DNA of 64,000 bases from contig NW_025064882.1 in assembly GCF_019112545.1 (NCBI RefSeq), positions 1,378,928-1,442,927 on the forward strand. The letters are read 5' to 3'. Source of the stretch: Guyanagaster necrorhizus. Lineage: Eukaryota; Basidiomycota; Agaricomycetes; Agaricales; Physalacriaceae. Made by a program: the position numbers and the translations under genes. The notes under the pieces are model-generated. The model had not been told where the DNA came from. It was given only the letters and a program-made list of their open reading frames with translations, and made no database searches. Below are positions 47,250-57,825 of the stretch, piece by piece; position 1 is the stretch's first letter; each line of letters starts with the position of its first letter.

Positions 47250-49935
47250 ATGATCATCACTCTTGATCAGGAAAAAAGCATATGATAAAATAAGCTATGA
47301 TTATTTATGGAGAGTGATAGAGGCTTTCCAAATTTCATCACAGTTCATATTCACTGTAAAATCCTTATATAAATATATATTTATAAGAATCATGATAAAT
47401 GAATGCTTCAGCTCACTATTCAAGATAACTTGAGATGTATATCAAGGTGATCCTCTATCTTGCCTGCTATTCAATCTTGCTATTGAATCTCTGGCTGAAA
47501 TGCTCCACAAATTAAACCTCAAAGGTCTAAAAGTCTCAAAATCAGAGAAAAAATTAATTATCAAGCTCTTTGCAGATAGCACTATAATGTTTTTTCAAGA
47601 AGAGGATGATTTTGATGAAGCCTCTAGACATCTGATGTCTTGCCAGTGGAGCATATTCCAATATTACAAAAACATAAATCATACCAATCAGAAGCAAAGA
47701 GTTCTGCTTAAATGTATTAAACAGTCAAAGGAGCAAAGCTAACTTTAAACAAATATCTAATAATATACATATTATAAAAGAATATAAAGCAATATGTATC
47801 CTAAGAGCCTGGTTTGGAAATAACATCTCTGAGGATACAGTCTGGTCTTCAGTAATAGAAAAAATAGATAACAGCCTAGCCCACTGAAAATTGGCTCATC
47901 TCTCTGTCTCTAACTGATATGCTATAATTTAAATGATAATAGGAGGACTGATCCAATACTTAACAGCAGTATAAGACATGCCAAAGCATGTTGAAAGCAA
48001 ATTAGAAAAAAAAGAATGCAAGTTTATTTAGAAAGAAAAAACACAAAATCTTATTAACTTTGAAAAATTAAAGTCTTTGAGAGACCAGAAAGGTTTAAGG
48101 ATTCTTGACATACAAGTCCACAACAAAGCAATCAAAGCCATATGGATGAAGGAGCTCTTCTCTGATCAGAAACCAACCTGAACTTTTTATGATATCTTGG
48201 CTCATATAAGTCTGAGCTCAGAAAAAAATATCAACCAGAATATCAAAATAAATATCTTTCTACAGTCATTTAATGCAAAAAAAATCAAAATTACCTAAAG
48301 ACCTACAACAAATTTTATCTATAGCAAAAGAAACTGGTGTATAGACAGAAATATCATATTCTCCAAAGAAATACTCTGAAGTCAACCAATTTGGTTCCAC
48401 TTTGAAGCCAATCCAAAAATACATCTTTTAACTTGATTATCAGCAAGTATATGCCTCTGCAAAAACCACAATCTACATTTAGTCATAGAAGTGGAAAAAA
48501 TTTTCCAGTTCCTAAATGACTCAAATCCCAATAGCAAGTCTTGAGGAATATGATGTGACTGCTACATTGATAAAACAATGAAGAATCTGAGCTGCAAAAA
48601 ACCAAATGAGTGTATACTTTATGATGAGCTACTAAATCTATGACTTAGTGCACTATCAGGAAAGATGATCCATACAACAATAGATGGATTCAGTATAGAT
48701 AAGATCAACTCCAAGATAAGAGCTATTGCTGGAATTCTTGTAATGGGAGAAAATAACATAGAAATCTCCCTAAGAATCCTTATGTCCATGCCTCAAACAA
48801 TCCAGATTGGCAAGATAGTGGTGACAAAGAAGCTCACAGTCAGGATCAAAGAGAGCTGCTCTGCATAATAATATGAGCTCAAAACACATACTCTAATATA
48901 TGTCAACATTGTTGAAAAAGATAGAAGATATAGATTATACAGGTATACTTAACTGAAAAATCCTCTAAGCAACTATAGCCAGCCTATGCAGCAGAAAACA
49001 GATCACAATAATGAAATAAGTTAGAGGCAAAGATAAACATCTTGAAAACAATAAAGTGAACATATTAGCAAAAGAAGGGGCTGAAAAAGAATAAGATGAC
49101 TCCATTGACTTGAAAATAGACTCAAAACAAAGTCACAGAAGCTGCTCTGAGTAAACTGACACAAAGCCATACCTACAAGGCCTTCCAAAAACAAAAAAAC
49201 TAGATTCTCCCACAACATGCTAAATCAGTAGCAAATGTAAAGCTAGCCATTAAGAGAGTGAATAAATATTTCAGGATTAAACTGTCAGAATCAGTGCTCT
49301 GAAAATCAATCAGACATAGAGATATCAATCATAACACAAGATATTTTCTCTGAATGATGATGCACAATGCCTATCAGATAAGAGCAAAATAGCTAAATTT
49401 TGCTCTCTAATGCTACAGCAGAGCATACTACACTCACTGCAACAGCAGTATAGAAAACATGAATCATATTATGACTGAATGCTCTTCTTCAGGACAGTAA
49501 GAAATTTAGAAGACCTAGAGAGATGTAATATTCTATGACACTCCCCAGAAAGTTGAATATTCTAGCATGTGTGGTCTCAGCATTTAAGTCACCAAGTGGA
49601 CTCAGAGAAGGAGGAAAAGAGTGATTCTTCTGAATTGTTATCTCCTTATTCATGCAAACCATCTGAAATACCTGGTGTGAGAGGGTAATCCAATGAGAGA
49701 ACACATCTTTCATATCAGAGGAAATTAGGAACAGATGAAAGAAGAAGATAAACAGAAGACTGGAATTCAACTGTCTAATGTCACAAGCCCACTTCAGAAA
49801 GAAGGCATTTAACAAAGATCTAGTGTTAAGAATATGAGCTGGCTCAATCCTCAACAAGCATCAGTTTCTGAATGACTGGACAGAAACTGACAGGGTTTTA
49901 GTGAGTATAGAGTAATGTTGAAGGCTGGGAAGTGC
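47250..49935 (+). mobile_element. 5'-truncated LINE: reverse transcriptase to RNase H remnant
   Basis: On the plus strand a decayed non-LTR retrotransposon ORF2 reads through many stops. It starts in the reverse transcriptase (LDQEKAYDKI after one base is skipped, then DYLWRVIEAFQ), with the palm motif DVYQGDPLSCLLFNLAIESL and the catalytic box LFADSTIMF, where the second Asp of the usual ADD triad is lost. An RNase H-like segment follows (TTIDGFSIDKINSK, IAGILVMGENN, LPQT-like and GKIVVTKK), and a C-terminal zinc-finger region (YYTHCNSSIENMNHIMTECS) with RRLEFNCLMSQAHFRKKAF. The endonuclease and ORF1 are absent. Several stops are TGA where the family has CGA Arg, which fits CpG deamination. 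Confidence 0.78.
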
Positions 49936-50091
49936 AAGGTAAGAAGGGTGTGAGAAGTAGAAGATAACTCAGCTGAGTTACAATTTCTGAGTCCCACACT
50001 CTGAGACAGTGCATAATGCATTTCCCCATGGTGAAACCAAAATCTATTTATAGTACTAACAACAAATGTTTGGTTTCAATCCCTGGCTGCA

Positions 50092-50991
50092 CGTTGGAAG
50101 CGACTGTGTCACAGGATCTGCAATAGCCCCCACCCAAAAAAAAAAGGAGTTGATCAAAAATGATCAAAAATTTTTGAGGTTCACTTTTGTGATAACACAT
50201 GCATGATCACTGATTCATCTCTTCTTCCAAGTGCTAGCAAGACACATCGAGTACATACAACTACCTCTGTAATCGTAATGATGTTTAACTACTGTAGGCT
50301 AGCGGTGAAAATTGGGCCTTTTCCTCTCTTCGCAATTGTCATGTATCAATCATTGATAGGAGTTTTAATAAATAATGCGCAAAGAAAGATGTCCCGGTTG
50401 TAAGTAATGAATCACGTATCGGTAGAGTTCCATCAGATTCGCGGTGCATAGCCCATGCTTTATTAGAGGGCCGCGATAAGCCCTGTTTAGAAGTTTGAAC
50501 AATATTTATCTTTACGTTTATCCGCTCTAGAGACGTAAATCGGATTAATATCGCGTTGAGGGGGGGAATTTGTGGATACCATTTCCATACGTGAGTGGAG
50601 TGTTCTGAACGAAATAAAAGTATGACAACGTCGACCCATCAGCCGATAAATTCGAAGCGGAGTTTGTGTTATTACTGAATGCACATAAAATGATGGCCCT
50701 TCAGAAGACAAGGTCCCGTTTGAGCGTTTATAAAGGCCAACATTCTAACTGTAGGCATTCTGGGTGTCACACTGTACTGCCAGAATTGAGGAACAATAGA
50801 GAAAGAGTGCGATGTCCATGGTAGAGAAGGTACATTTCTGGCGTCACTTGTCCGATGTCGAGATCATCGTTGTCAGCAAGCAGGTGGCATCAGTATCAGT
50901 TTCGCACGGATCTGTGCCTTTACCCCACATTGTTTCCGCTCATTCCTTTCCTTTCATCCATTATCTCTTCGTCTTTTTCTTTTTCTCCTTT
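50092..50991. other. LINE 3' end and trehalase upstream region
   Basis: Starts with a CpG-containing stretch ending in a run of ten A at 50,136-50,145, a likely LINE or SINE 3' tail. The rest is the trehalase promoter and leader: an AGGGG-type run at about 50,559-50,566 and a TATA box at 50,729-50,734. A plus-strand frame from 50,812 runs in phase into the trehalase start but has no family support. Confidence 0.45.
50729..50734 (+). promoter_or_regulatory. TATA box of the trehalase gene
   Basis: TATAAA lies about 260 bases before the ATG at 50,992, allowing a leader of roughly 230 bases. An AGGGG run about 170 bases further upstream resembles the stress-response element known in yeast trehalase control; that link is inference. 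Confidence 0.35.
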
Positions 50992-53814
50992 ATGGCGCCC
51001 ATTCTTAATCATCCAACCGGCGTGTCATTTATTGACGACCAGGCAAGCAAACCCGTCAATGTTGATGCTGCCACTTATTACGGAGGCGGGGAGTCATTTA
51101 CACGTTCCCGGACGTACAGTCACGTAGATCTCGTTCTCTTTTCCGTGCTTTCAAGAAAGTACTTACCCTCCTCCTCACAGTCTCACATCCATGGCTACAA
51201 GCCTAAGCGAGCACCGGCCTTTGAGGAAGACTGGCACTTGAGACCACGTCGTATGTCCCATGACGAGAAAGCCGTCACCGCTCCTAGGCGGTTCCTGATT
51301 GACGTCGAGGAGACCATTCGAGTCGTTCTGGAGCAGGAAGATACCGACGGAGACCTTCAGATAAGTGTCACCGACGCTGGCCCGAAGATGATGGCGTTGG
51401 GAACGGCGACGAGCAATGGTTTTAAGACATTTGATATTCGGGTGCGCCCTTAGTTACATTTTTTGTGTTCATTCATTCAATGTCTTCTAGGGCACATATA
51501 TGCTCTCCAATCTGCTACAAGAGCTTGCTCTCGCACGCGACCATAATAGAAAGAGAATCGTCCTCGACGAAGCCAGGCTCACCGAGAATCCTGTTGATCG
51601 TTTGTCACGTATGATCAAGAACTCGTTCTGGCACTCCCTGACGCGGCGTATTGATGGTGACGGCCTTGAAATCATTACTGCTGATCCAAAGAACCGCACA
51701 GGTCGATCCAGCCCACGAATTTACGTTCCCTACGGTGAACCTGCCATGGCCGAATATTATCGAAAAGTCGCTAAAGAGAAGCCACACATGAATCTTGATG
51801 TACAGGTTCTTCCCGAGAAACCTGACGACCCCGCTTTCGTGAAGAGCCTAAACTCTAAACCTGGCATCCTCGCTCTGGCAATGAACGAAGTAGACGATGG
51901 CAAAGGTGGAAAGACCTTGAAGGGCATTCCCTTCATCGTTCCTGGTGCACGATTCAACGAGGTCCCTTCTGTCGTATGATTTATGAGCTTTGCCACTTAC
52001 ACCATTCTGCAGCTCTACAACTGGGACTCATACTTCATATCTCTAGGACTCCTCGTCGATGGCCAGGTGACTATGGCCAAAGGCATGGTCGACCATTTCA
52101 TCTTTGAAATTCGACATTACAACAAGATCCTAAACGGCAATCGAAGCTACTATCTTTGTCGTACACAGCCACCATTCCTCACAGACATGGCTCTTCAGAT
52201 CTACAATCAGCTCGACCAGTCTGACGTTGATGGCAACCGGGCTTGGCTGAAACGCGCTATTCAAGCAGCTATCAAGGAGTATCACACTGTGTGGGTTGCG
52301 GAGCCTCGCATGGATCCCAAAACCGGACTGTCGCGCTATCGCCCAGACGGCCTCGGGATACCTCCCGAGACGGAGGCCTCTCATTTCACTCACATCCTTG
52401 AGCCCTATGCCGAGAAGCATGGCCTTTCTGTTCTGGAGTTCAGCGAAAAATACAACGACGGAACGTTGCAGGAGCCCCAGCTAGACGAGTACTTTCTGCA
52501 CGATCGTGCCGTACGCGAATCTGGACACGACACTACGTATAGGTTTGAAAAGCGGTGTGCAAACCTTGCGACCATCGACCTGCAGGCGTTGCTATACAAG
52601 TACGAGGTTGACATCGGAACTGCAATCCGAGAGGTGTTCGATGACGAACTTGAGTTGGATGAGGATTTCCCGCTGTCACCGTTCCCTCCTTCAGTGGAAG
52701 CATATTCGAACCCTCGCAGGGAAAGTTCACGCAAGAGGGTTCAGCGGAGTGATGAGTGGTTCAAGAGGGCAGCGTTTCGGAAGGAGATGATTGACAGGCA
52801 TCTTTGGAACGAAACGAAGGGTCTTTACTTCGATTACGATACGGTTAAAGAGAAGCAGATATTGTATGAGAGTGTGACCGCGTTTTGGCCACTTTGGGCT
52901 GGCTGTGCCAGTGAGGAACAATGTCGGAAGCTTGTGTACGTTGTCTCGTCACTGTTCTGGTGGGATTGGGATGTCTTACTATTTATTTGTACCTTCCAGA
53001 TCGCATTCATTGAAAAAGTTCGAAGTTCTGGGTGGTGTCGTGTCAGGGACCGAAGAGTCTCGCGGGAAGATTTCCTTGGACCGGCCTAACCGACAGTGGG
53101 ATTATCCGTATGCTGCCTTTCTGTCTCGTTGTCTTCTAGATCTGACACATTTTTTCCCATGATATAGCTACGCATGGTATGAGTTTTATCTTCTCAGCTC
53201 TCGAATATGCGCTTCTCACACCAGCTTACAGGCCTCCTCACCAGATCGTGATTTGGGTAGGGCTAGAACGATATGGATATCTCGAAGAAGCGCAACGACT
53301 AGCCTATCGTTTCCTGTATATGTATGTCGCTATGATTTCATTTAAATGTGGGCTCATGAATTTGCCAGGATGACCACTGCTTTCGTTGATTTCAATGGGG
53401 TCGTTCCCGAGAAGGTCTGTTGGTTGATTCTTTTCCATAATTATGATCTGTTACTAACATTCTGTTAAATTAGTTTGATGCCGTCAAGCTGTCGCACCTA
53501 GTAGATGCGGAGTATGGCAATCAGGGTGTTGACTTCAAGATGGTGCCGCGTGAAGGTTTCGGTTGGATGAACTGTACGTCCTTTTGCCTCAGACAATGAC
53601 GTTGTACTGATATCAGGATTTTCAATTAGCCGCGTATCAGGTCGGCTTGTCGTTCTTGACGACACACATGCGTAGGGCTGTTGCTGCGTGTACCAGCCCG
53701 GAGGTCTTCTTTGGCGCTCCCTCTGGGACTGATTCTGTCATTGCAAGCCGAAATGTACCTATGACTGATCCCCTGGGTCTAGCCATGGATGCCCTTGATA
53801 TTACTTCGCAGTAA
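50992..53814 (+). CDS. Neutral trehalase (GH37), cytosolic
   Basis: Hydrolyses trehalose to glucose when cells leave stress or dormancy. The N-terminus [20 protein letters not shown] and the RRMS site (in [11 protein letters not shown]) match neutral trehalases, which protein kinase A activates. The calcium-binding domain has [20 protein letters not shown]. The catalytic domain has [62 protein letters not shown] and the signature [18 protein letters not shown]. That signature is spliced across an exon of only nine bases (53,168-53,176). The protein continues with [24 protein letters not shown] and ends at 53,814. Introns are about 50 bases long. All expected regions are present. Confidence 0.93.
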
Positions 53815-54225
53815 ATGCATAGATTTAACTTACCTCTGTCGCTCCTGTTTTGTCGAACGGGTTTTTTTCCACCTTTTATTTATGCTCGAGGATTCATTAC
53901 TAATTTGGGGCATTTTATCCTCGATGTACCACACTGTAGATCATACAGTAACCATCCAATCAATTCGACTCCGTACCTATCATAGTTATAGTAATTCTTG
54001 TTTTCGCGTTTTCTTCCGTGAGCGTAGACCAAGTTGTCGAGATGCGTGTTGATATGGATGAGGCTACTCCGCCTGTTGAAGCGCTTGTGAGACGACCTTC
54101 AGATTTTAAAAGGTTGGCGGCAAAGATAAAGAGTGAAAGTTCGGCCCGTGACAAGTTGGGGTGACTTGGTACGAATGCCATCATCGACTCCATCGTCTTG
54201 GTAGCCTATACTGTGTTATGCTTCC
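53815..54225. other. Intergenic region between trehalase and ATG15
   Basis: About 410 bases with the 3' end of trehalase and the ATG15 promoter. Small frames on both strands have no family signal. Confidence 0.45.
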
Positions 54226-55709
54226 ATGTTACCAACTTCCCTGGCGAGCTTCCTCGTCCCATTGCTCAACTTTCTGACCGTCCCTCTGGCGCCGTCGCCG
54301 CCCCTGCAGTTCCAGCTGCGCCACGTCCACGCAGTCTCGTCTTCAGCTCGGGTCGTTTTTGCCGACGTTCCATCGAATACCGATACCAAGTCTCTACTCT
54401 CTTACGGTGGCAATTCGTATGATCTAACAACCCGGAGAGTAAAGTCATTTCGGCCTCCTACCTTTGATGCGTTCTCTCAAGCTCGCGTGCGCTCGATGAA
54501 GTTTGGGCAAAGTCAAAGTCTGGCTTGGAAAGAAGATCAAGTCCTTGCCCCAGATGTCGAGGACAGAGAGACCCTCCTTGCGTTGGCTAAAATGGCCAAC
54601 AATGCTTACGTCGTACCCGATGAGGGCTCATGGTACGATCTAGGCGTAAACTGGACAGTCGTATGTATCCTCACAATCTCCCTCGGAATAGAGCTAAGCC
54701 TCCTGCAGTCTTATCCATTTGGCTGGGAGCCCGACGATGACGGGTTCAGAGGACATGTCTTTGCGACGCCTGACAACGAGACCGTAGTGCTATCCATCAA
54801 GGGAACCTCTGCGGGCGTATTTGGTGGAGGAGGCCCAACTGTGAAGAAGGATAAACTGAATGACAACTTGCTTTTCAGCTGCTGCTGCGCTCGGATCGAC
54901 TGGACGTGGACTACCGTCTGCGGTTGTTATCGTGGCGGATGGAAGTGTGACCAGGACTGCGTTGAGGAGGCGCTCATAGAAGAAAGTCTCTTCTACCCTG
55001 TTGGGACGGTACGCCTTCAATATCAATACGTGCCTCAAACTCTTCTCATTCCGTCTGCCTAGAACTTGTACAATAACCTCTCGTACATGTATCCAGATTC
55101 AAACATTTGGATCATCGGACATTCTTTGGGTGGGGCTTTGGCAAGTCTGGTCGGTGTTACTTTCGGCGCCCCAGTTATCGCATTTGAATCTCCAGGAGAG
55201 AAAATGGCCGCGTCTCGACTTCATCTTCCGTCACCGGTACGTCGCTTGCCAAAGGAATAAGACCAACTTATTTATCCGTGCCTAGCCTTCCACGCAACAC
55301 ATTACACACGTTTACCACACGGCCGATCCCATTGCAATGGGAACATGCAACGGCATTCTCTCGTCTTGTGCCCTTGGTGGATACGCCATGGAGTCTCGGT
55401 AAGCCGTTTTCTTCGAATCTATCCGTCTGAGTCCGACCATCACCTAGATGCCATCTGGGCGAATCCATTGTCTATGATACAGTCTCGAACCTTTCATGGA
55501 CTGTCGATGTACGGACACACGGTATTGTCACCGTGATTGAGAAAGTTCTTACAGATCCTTGGCCTCCCAGCGTTGATATGGGACGACAAGTGCCCGAGGC
55601 TGCTCCAGAAGAAGATTGTGTGGTAAGCCGGTGCAATAGCATACTACTTGACGGCTGAATCTTCCATGTGCAGGAATGTTATAGTTGGGAATATGGAAAC
55701 TTTGATTAG
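54226..55709 (+). CDS. ATG15: Atg15-like vacuolar lipase (class 3)
   Basis: A phospholipase/triacylglycerol lipase that dissolves autophagic bodies in the vacuole. The N-terminus [20 protein letters not shown] is a signal anchor, as in fungal Atg15. Next come [20 protein letters not shown], an intron, [39 protein letters not shown] and a Cys-rich loop ([15 protein letters not shown]). The lipase motif with the nucleophile Ser is [18 protein letters not shown]. Later segments [20 protein letters not shown] and [15 protein letters not shown] carry the remaining active-site region. Exons are short and the last is tiny ([11 protein letters not shown]), ending at 55,709. With ATG22 at 36-39 kb, the window holds two vacuolar autophagy genes. 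Confidence 0.88.
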
Positions 55710-55953
55710 AGGCAATCTGCCAGGCCCTAGAACATGACATGGTTGCGATGAGATGATATAGATACGCGTGTTGTACTTTATACACGCTTGGAACCTCGGT
55801 TAATACCTTATTGTAATTACTTGCCTTGTTGCGCCGTAGTACTCAAGTAACTTTACGAATCGTTGAGTGGCAGTGCTAACTTGTTTGCCATCCCTAGCAA
55901 ATAACGCGTCACCAACGCGTCGTGTCTCCAGCGCCCAAGATCTCTCCGCCACG

Positions 55954-56430
55954 ATGTTAATCCCCATCGACATCCCTATTTCCTCTATATCTAATCAGAA
56001 GCTGTCCCCTGCCTTTGCCAAAGTATCCCATGACGAAACTGTCTTGATTGAGCTGCAGGGCACTTTGGATGTAGAGAGCAATCATGAAAGCGAGCGCAAT
56101 GGCAAGCCGGTTGGGAAACTGTCAATTGACGAGGCTATGGTTCGTGCAGCATGTGTGGATCACATCGCTCTCTTAAAATTTCAGCAGAAAAAGCCTACTT
56201 TACGCATTGGACATCATCACCTTGAAGGGAAGATTGTTAACCTTCCTAAAGCCATCGCCGTAATACAGAAGTACTCGTCTCTTCAGAGCAAAGAGGAGGA
56301 CAAAATGGTCTGTGATGAGGACACGAATGTAGGCAACGATTCTGGGGTTGGTTGGCGTGTTATTGCTATCGTCAAAAGGAAGATTGTATTTTCGAAACGG
56401 CCAATGCCAATTGTGGGGCGACCCAGTTGA
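55954..56430 (+). CDS. CTF8: Ctf8, subunit of the Ctf18 clamp loader
   Basis: A small subunit of the Ctf18-Dcc1-Ctf8 alternative RFC complex, which loads or unloads PCNA and supports sister-chromatid cohesion. The ATG at 55,954 gives MLIPIDIPISSISNQKLSPA, where the family usually begins; an in-frame extension upstream to 55,867 is less likely. Conserved parts are ETVLIELQGTLDVE, KPTLRIGHHHLEGKIVNLPK and the final VIAIVKRKIVFSKRPMPIVG. The gene seems to lack introns. About 159 residues. Confidence 0.87.
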   Translation: MLIPIDIPISSISNQKLSPAFAKVSHDETVLIELQGTLDVESNHESERNGKPVGKLSIDEAMVRAACVDHIALLKFQQKKPTLRIGHHHLEGKIVNLPKAIAVIQKYSSLQSKEEDKMVCDEDTNVGNDSGVGWRVIAIVKRKIVFSKRPMPIVGRPS

Positions 56431-57063
56431 ATTCAAGTACAGTATCGTTCTCTATAGTTCATCTAATTTGACCTGCTTTTTCCTTGCGAAACACAGAAAG
56501 GCAACAAAAAGATTGAAAGGGAGACAAGCTAGTATTACAAAAAACAAATTGGGATTATGAAAAAGACTTGTTTGAATTTTACATTTTTCCAAGACATGGC
56601 TAGTGATGTAAAATGAGCTATGGAGAAGAAACAAACATAGATGATTGCACTCACCATATTTACACAGAAATACAGCCGTTTAAAAAGCAAGGCACGGCCC
56701 AAAATCGACAGAGGGAGATGCAAGTAGCGAAATGGCCCAGATTACAGTGGTCTTTTACCGTCGGGTGCATATCGAAATGATTATGGGGTGAGCAAGGGGA
56801 AGGATAGGACCGAGAACAGACGACGAGAAGGATGACCAAGGGATATTATACATTGATGACGACTATGGTGCTTACAACGCATTGAAGTCCATGCATAAAT
56901 GTTTCCGAAGGTGATTGTCAATGGACTGTCAATGCTTAGAGTAGTACAATCCACAACGATTGCAGGTATTATGTTGTGGAGGGAATGCCAACAAGAATGA
57001 CGGTGGTGAAAGAGAGCGTGGTGAGACCCAGCGACAAAATCAGCGAGGAAAGCATAGGCAAGA
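56431..57063. other. Intergenic region, convergent gene ends
   Basis: About 630 bases of 3' flanks of CTF8 and the next minus-strand gene. No gene or RNA is seen. Confidence 0.5.
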
Positions 57064-57825
57064 TTAGTTGAAGCCGTCGAAATGGCCCTTGAGAATGCGC
57101 TCGCCCATGGGTGATGGAGCCCTGCGCTGCTTGGTATCCACACTGATGGTGGCGGAGCGGCGAGGTCGACTGTCTCGAGCAAACGGTAGTTGCTTGCCCT
57201 CAGTGGGGTTAACAGCCGAATTGGGTGGCGCATTGGGCGGCGATCGAGACGTCATGTCTGAGGGCTGCATGCAATCGATAGGTTAGCTATTTATTATACT
57301 CCAATGCAGAGAACCCACCTTTGCGAAAGTGCTGCTCATCGAGAGCCTTCGTAAGAGGCCCGTGCCGCGCTCTGTGTGAGGCTCAGGCATACTAAGCTGC
57401 GGCTGCGCAAAACGACCTGCTACAGCAGTGCTAGCTCGTCGAGCATGCGCTGCAACAGGTATTTCCTTCTCCTCATCCTCTGCCAGCAGGAGATTAGTGG
57501 GACGCAACGGCTTGAAATACCTGAACATACCTTCGAAAACCGGCGCAGGCCCGAACTTTCTGAACGGGTATGTGGAAGCTGAGCCGGGAGGCGCTTTGGT
57601 AGGCGACTGGGAGAAAACGTAGGAGAGTATTGGGGAGCTTCCTGGTGAAACAGGGCCAATACGAACAGGGCTGGAAGAGGTGGAAATTGGAGTCGGTATC
57701 TCTGTGGGAGAGTTTGAAGAGCCAGAGGACGATGAAGATATCGAGGCTGAACGGCCGCGACGGGACATGATTGGAATTGGGTCTGAATGCATGGTGGAAT
57801 CAGTAGTACGAGAGTTGGAAGACAT
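57064..57825 (-). CDS. Small Ser-rich conserved protein with RRxS sites
   Basis: Two exons. The first, from the ATG at 57,825 (MSSNSRTTDSTMHSDP), is Ser/Pro-rich and contains SRRGRSASISSSSSGS, SPGSSPILSYVFSQSPTKAP, YPFRKFGPAPVFEG and LLRRLSMSSTFAK. The second ends RRAPSPMGERILKGHFDGFN at 57,064, a tail I recall as conserved in basidiomycetes. It has no enzyme motif or membrane helix. Several Arg-Arg-x-Ser sites suggest a target of a basophilic kinase such as PKA. Function unknown. Confidence 0.7.

Larger units (their letters stand above)
45781..50091. other. CpG-free block (4.3 kb)
   Basis: Reading every line, I find no CG dinucleotide from about 45,781 (the last one before is in gtcgc, ~45,779) to 50,091 (the next is in cacgttgg). 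The surrounding genes have CpG at ordinary frequency. The block coincides with two transposon remnants. This fits long exposure of methylated CpG to deamination, or an RIP-like process. Confidence 0.9.

Noticed and set aside
50065..50100. A tRNA/SINE-like B box (GGTTTCAATCCCTGG) before the poly-A run
   Set aside because: It does not fit the B-box consensus exactly and the T-arm bases do not pair; no A box at the right distance was seen.
50812..50991. In-frame extension upstream of the trehalase start
   Set aside because: The region is a pyrimidine-rich leader coding a run of Phe; neutral trehalases begin near the ATG at 50,992 and are cytosolic.
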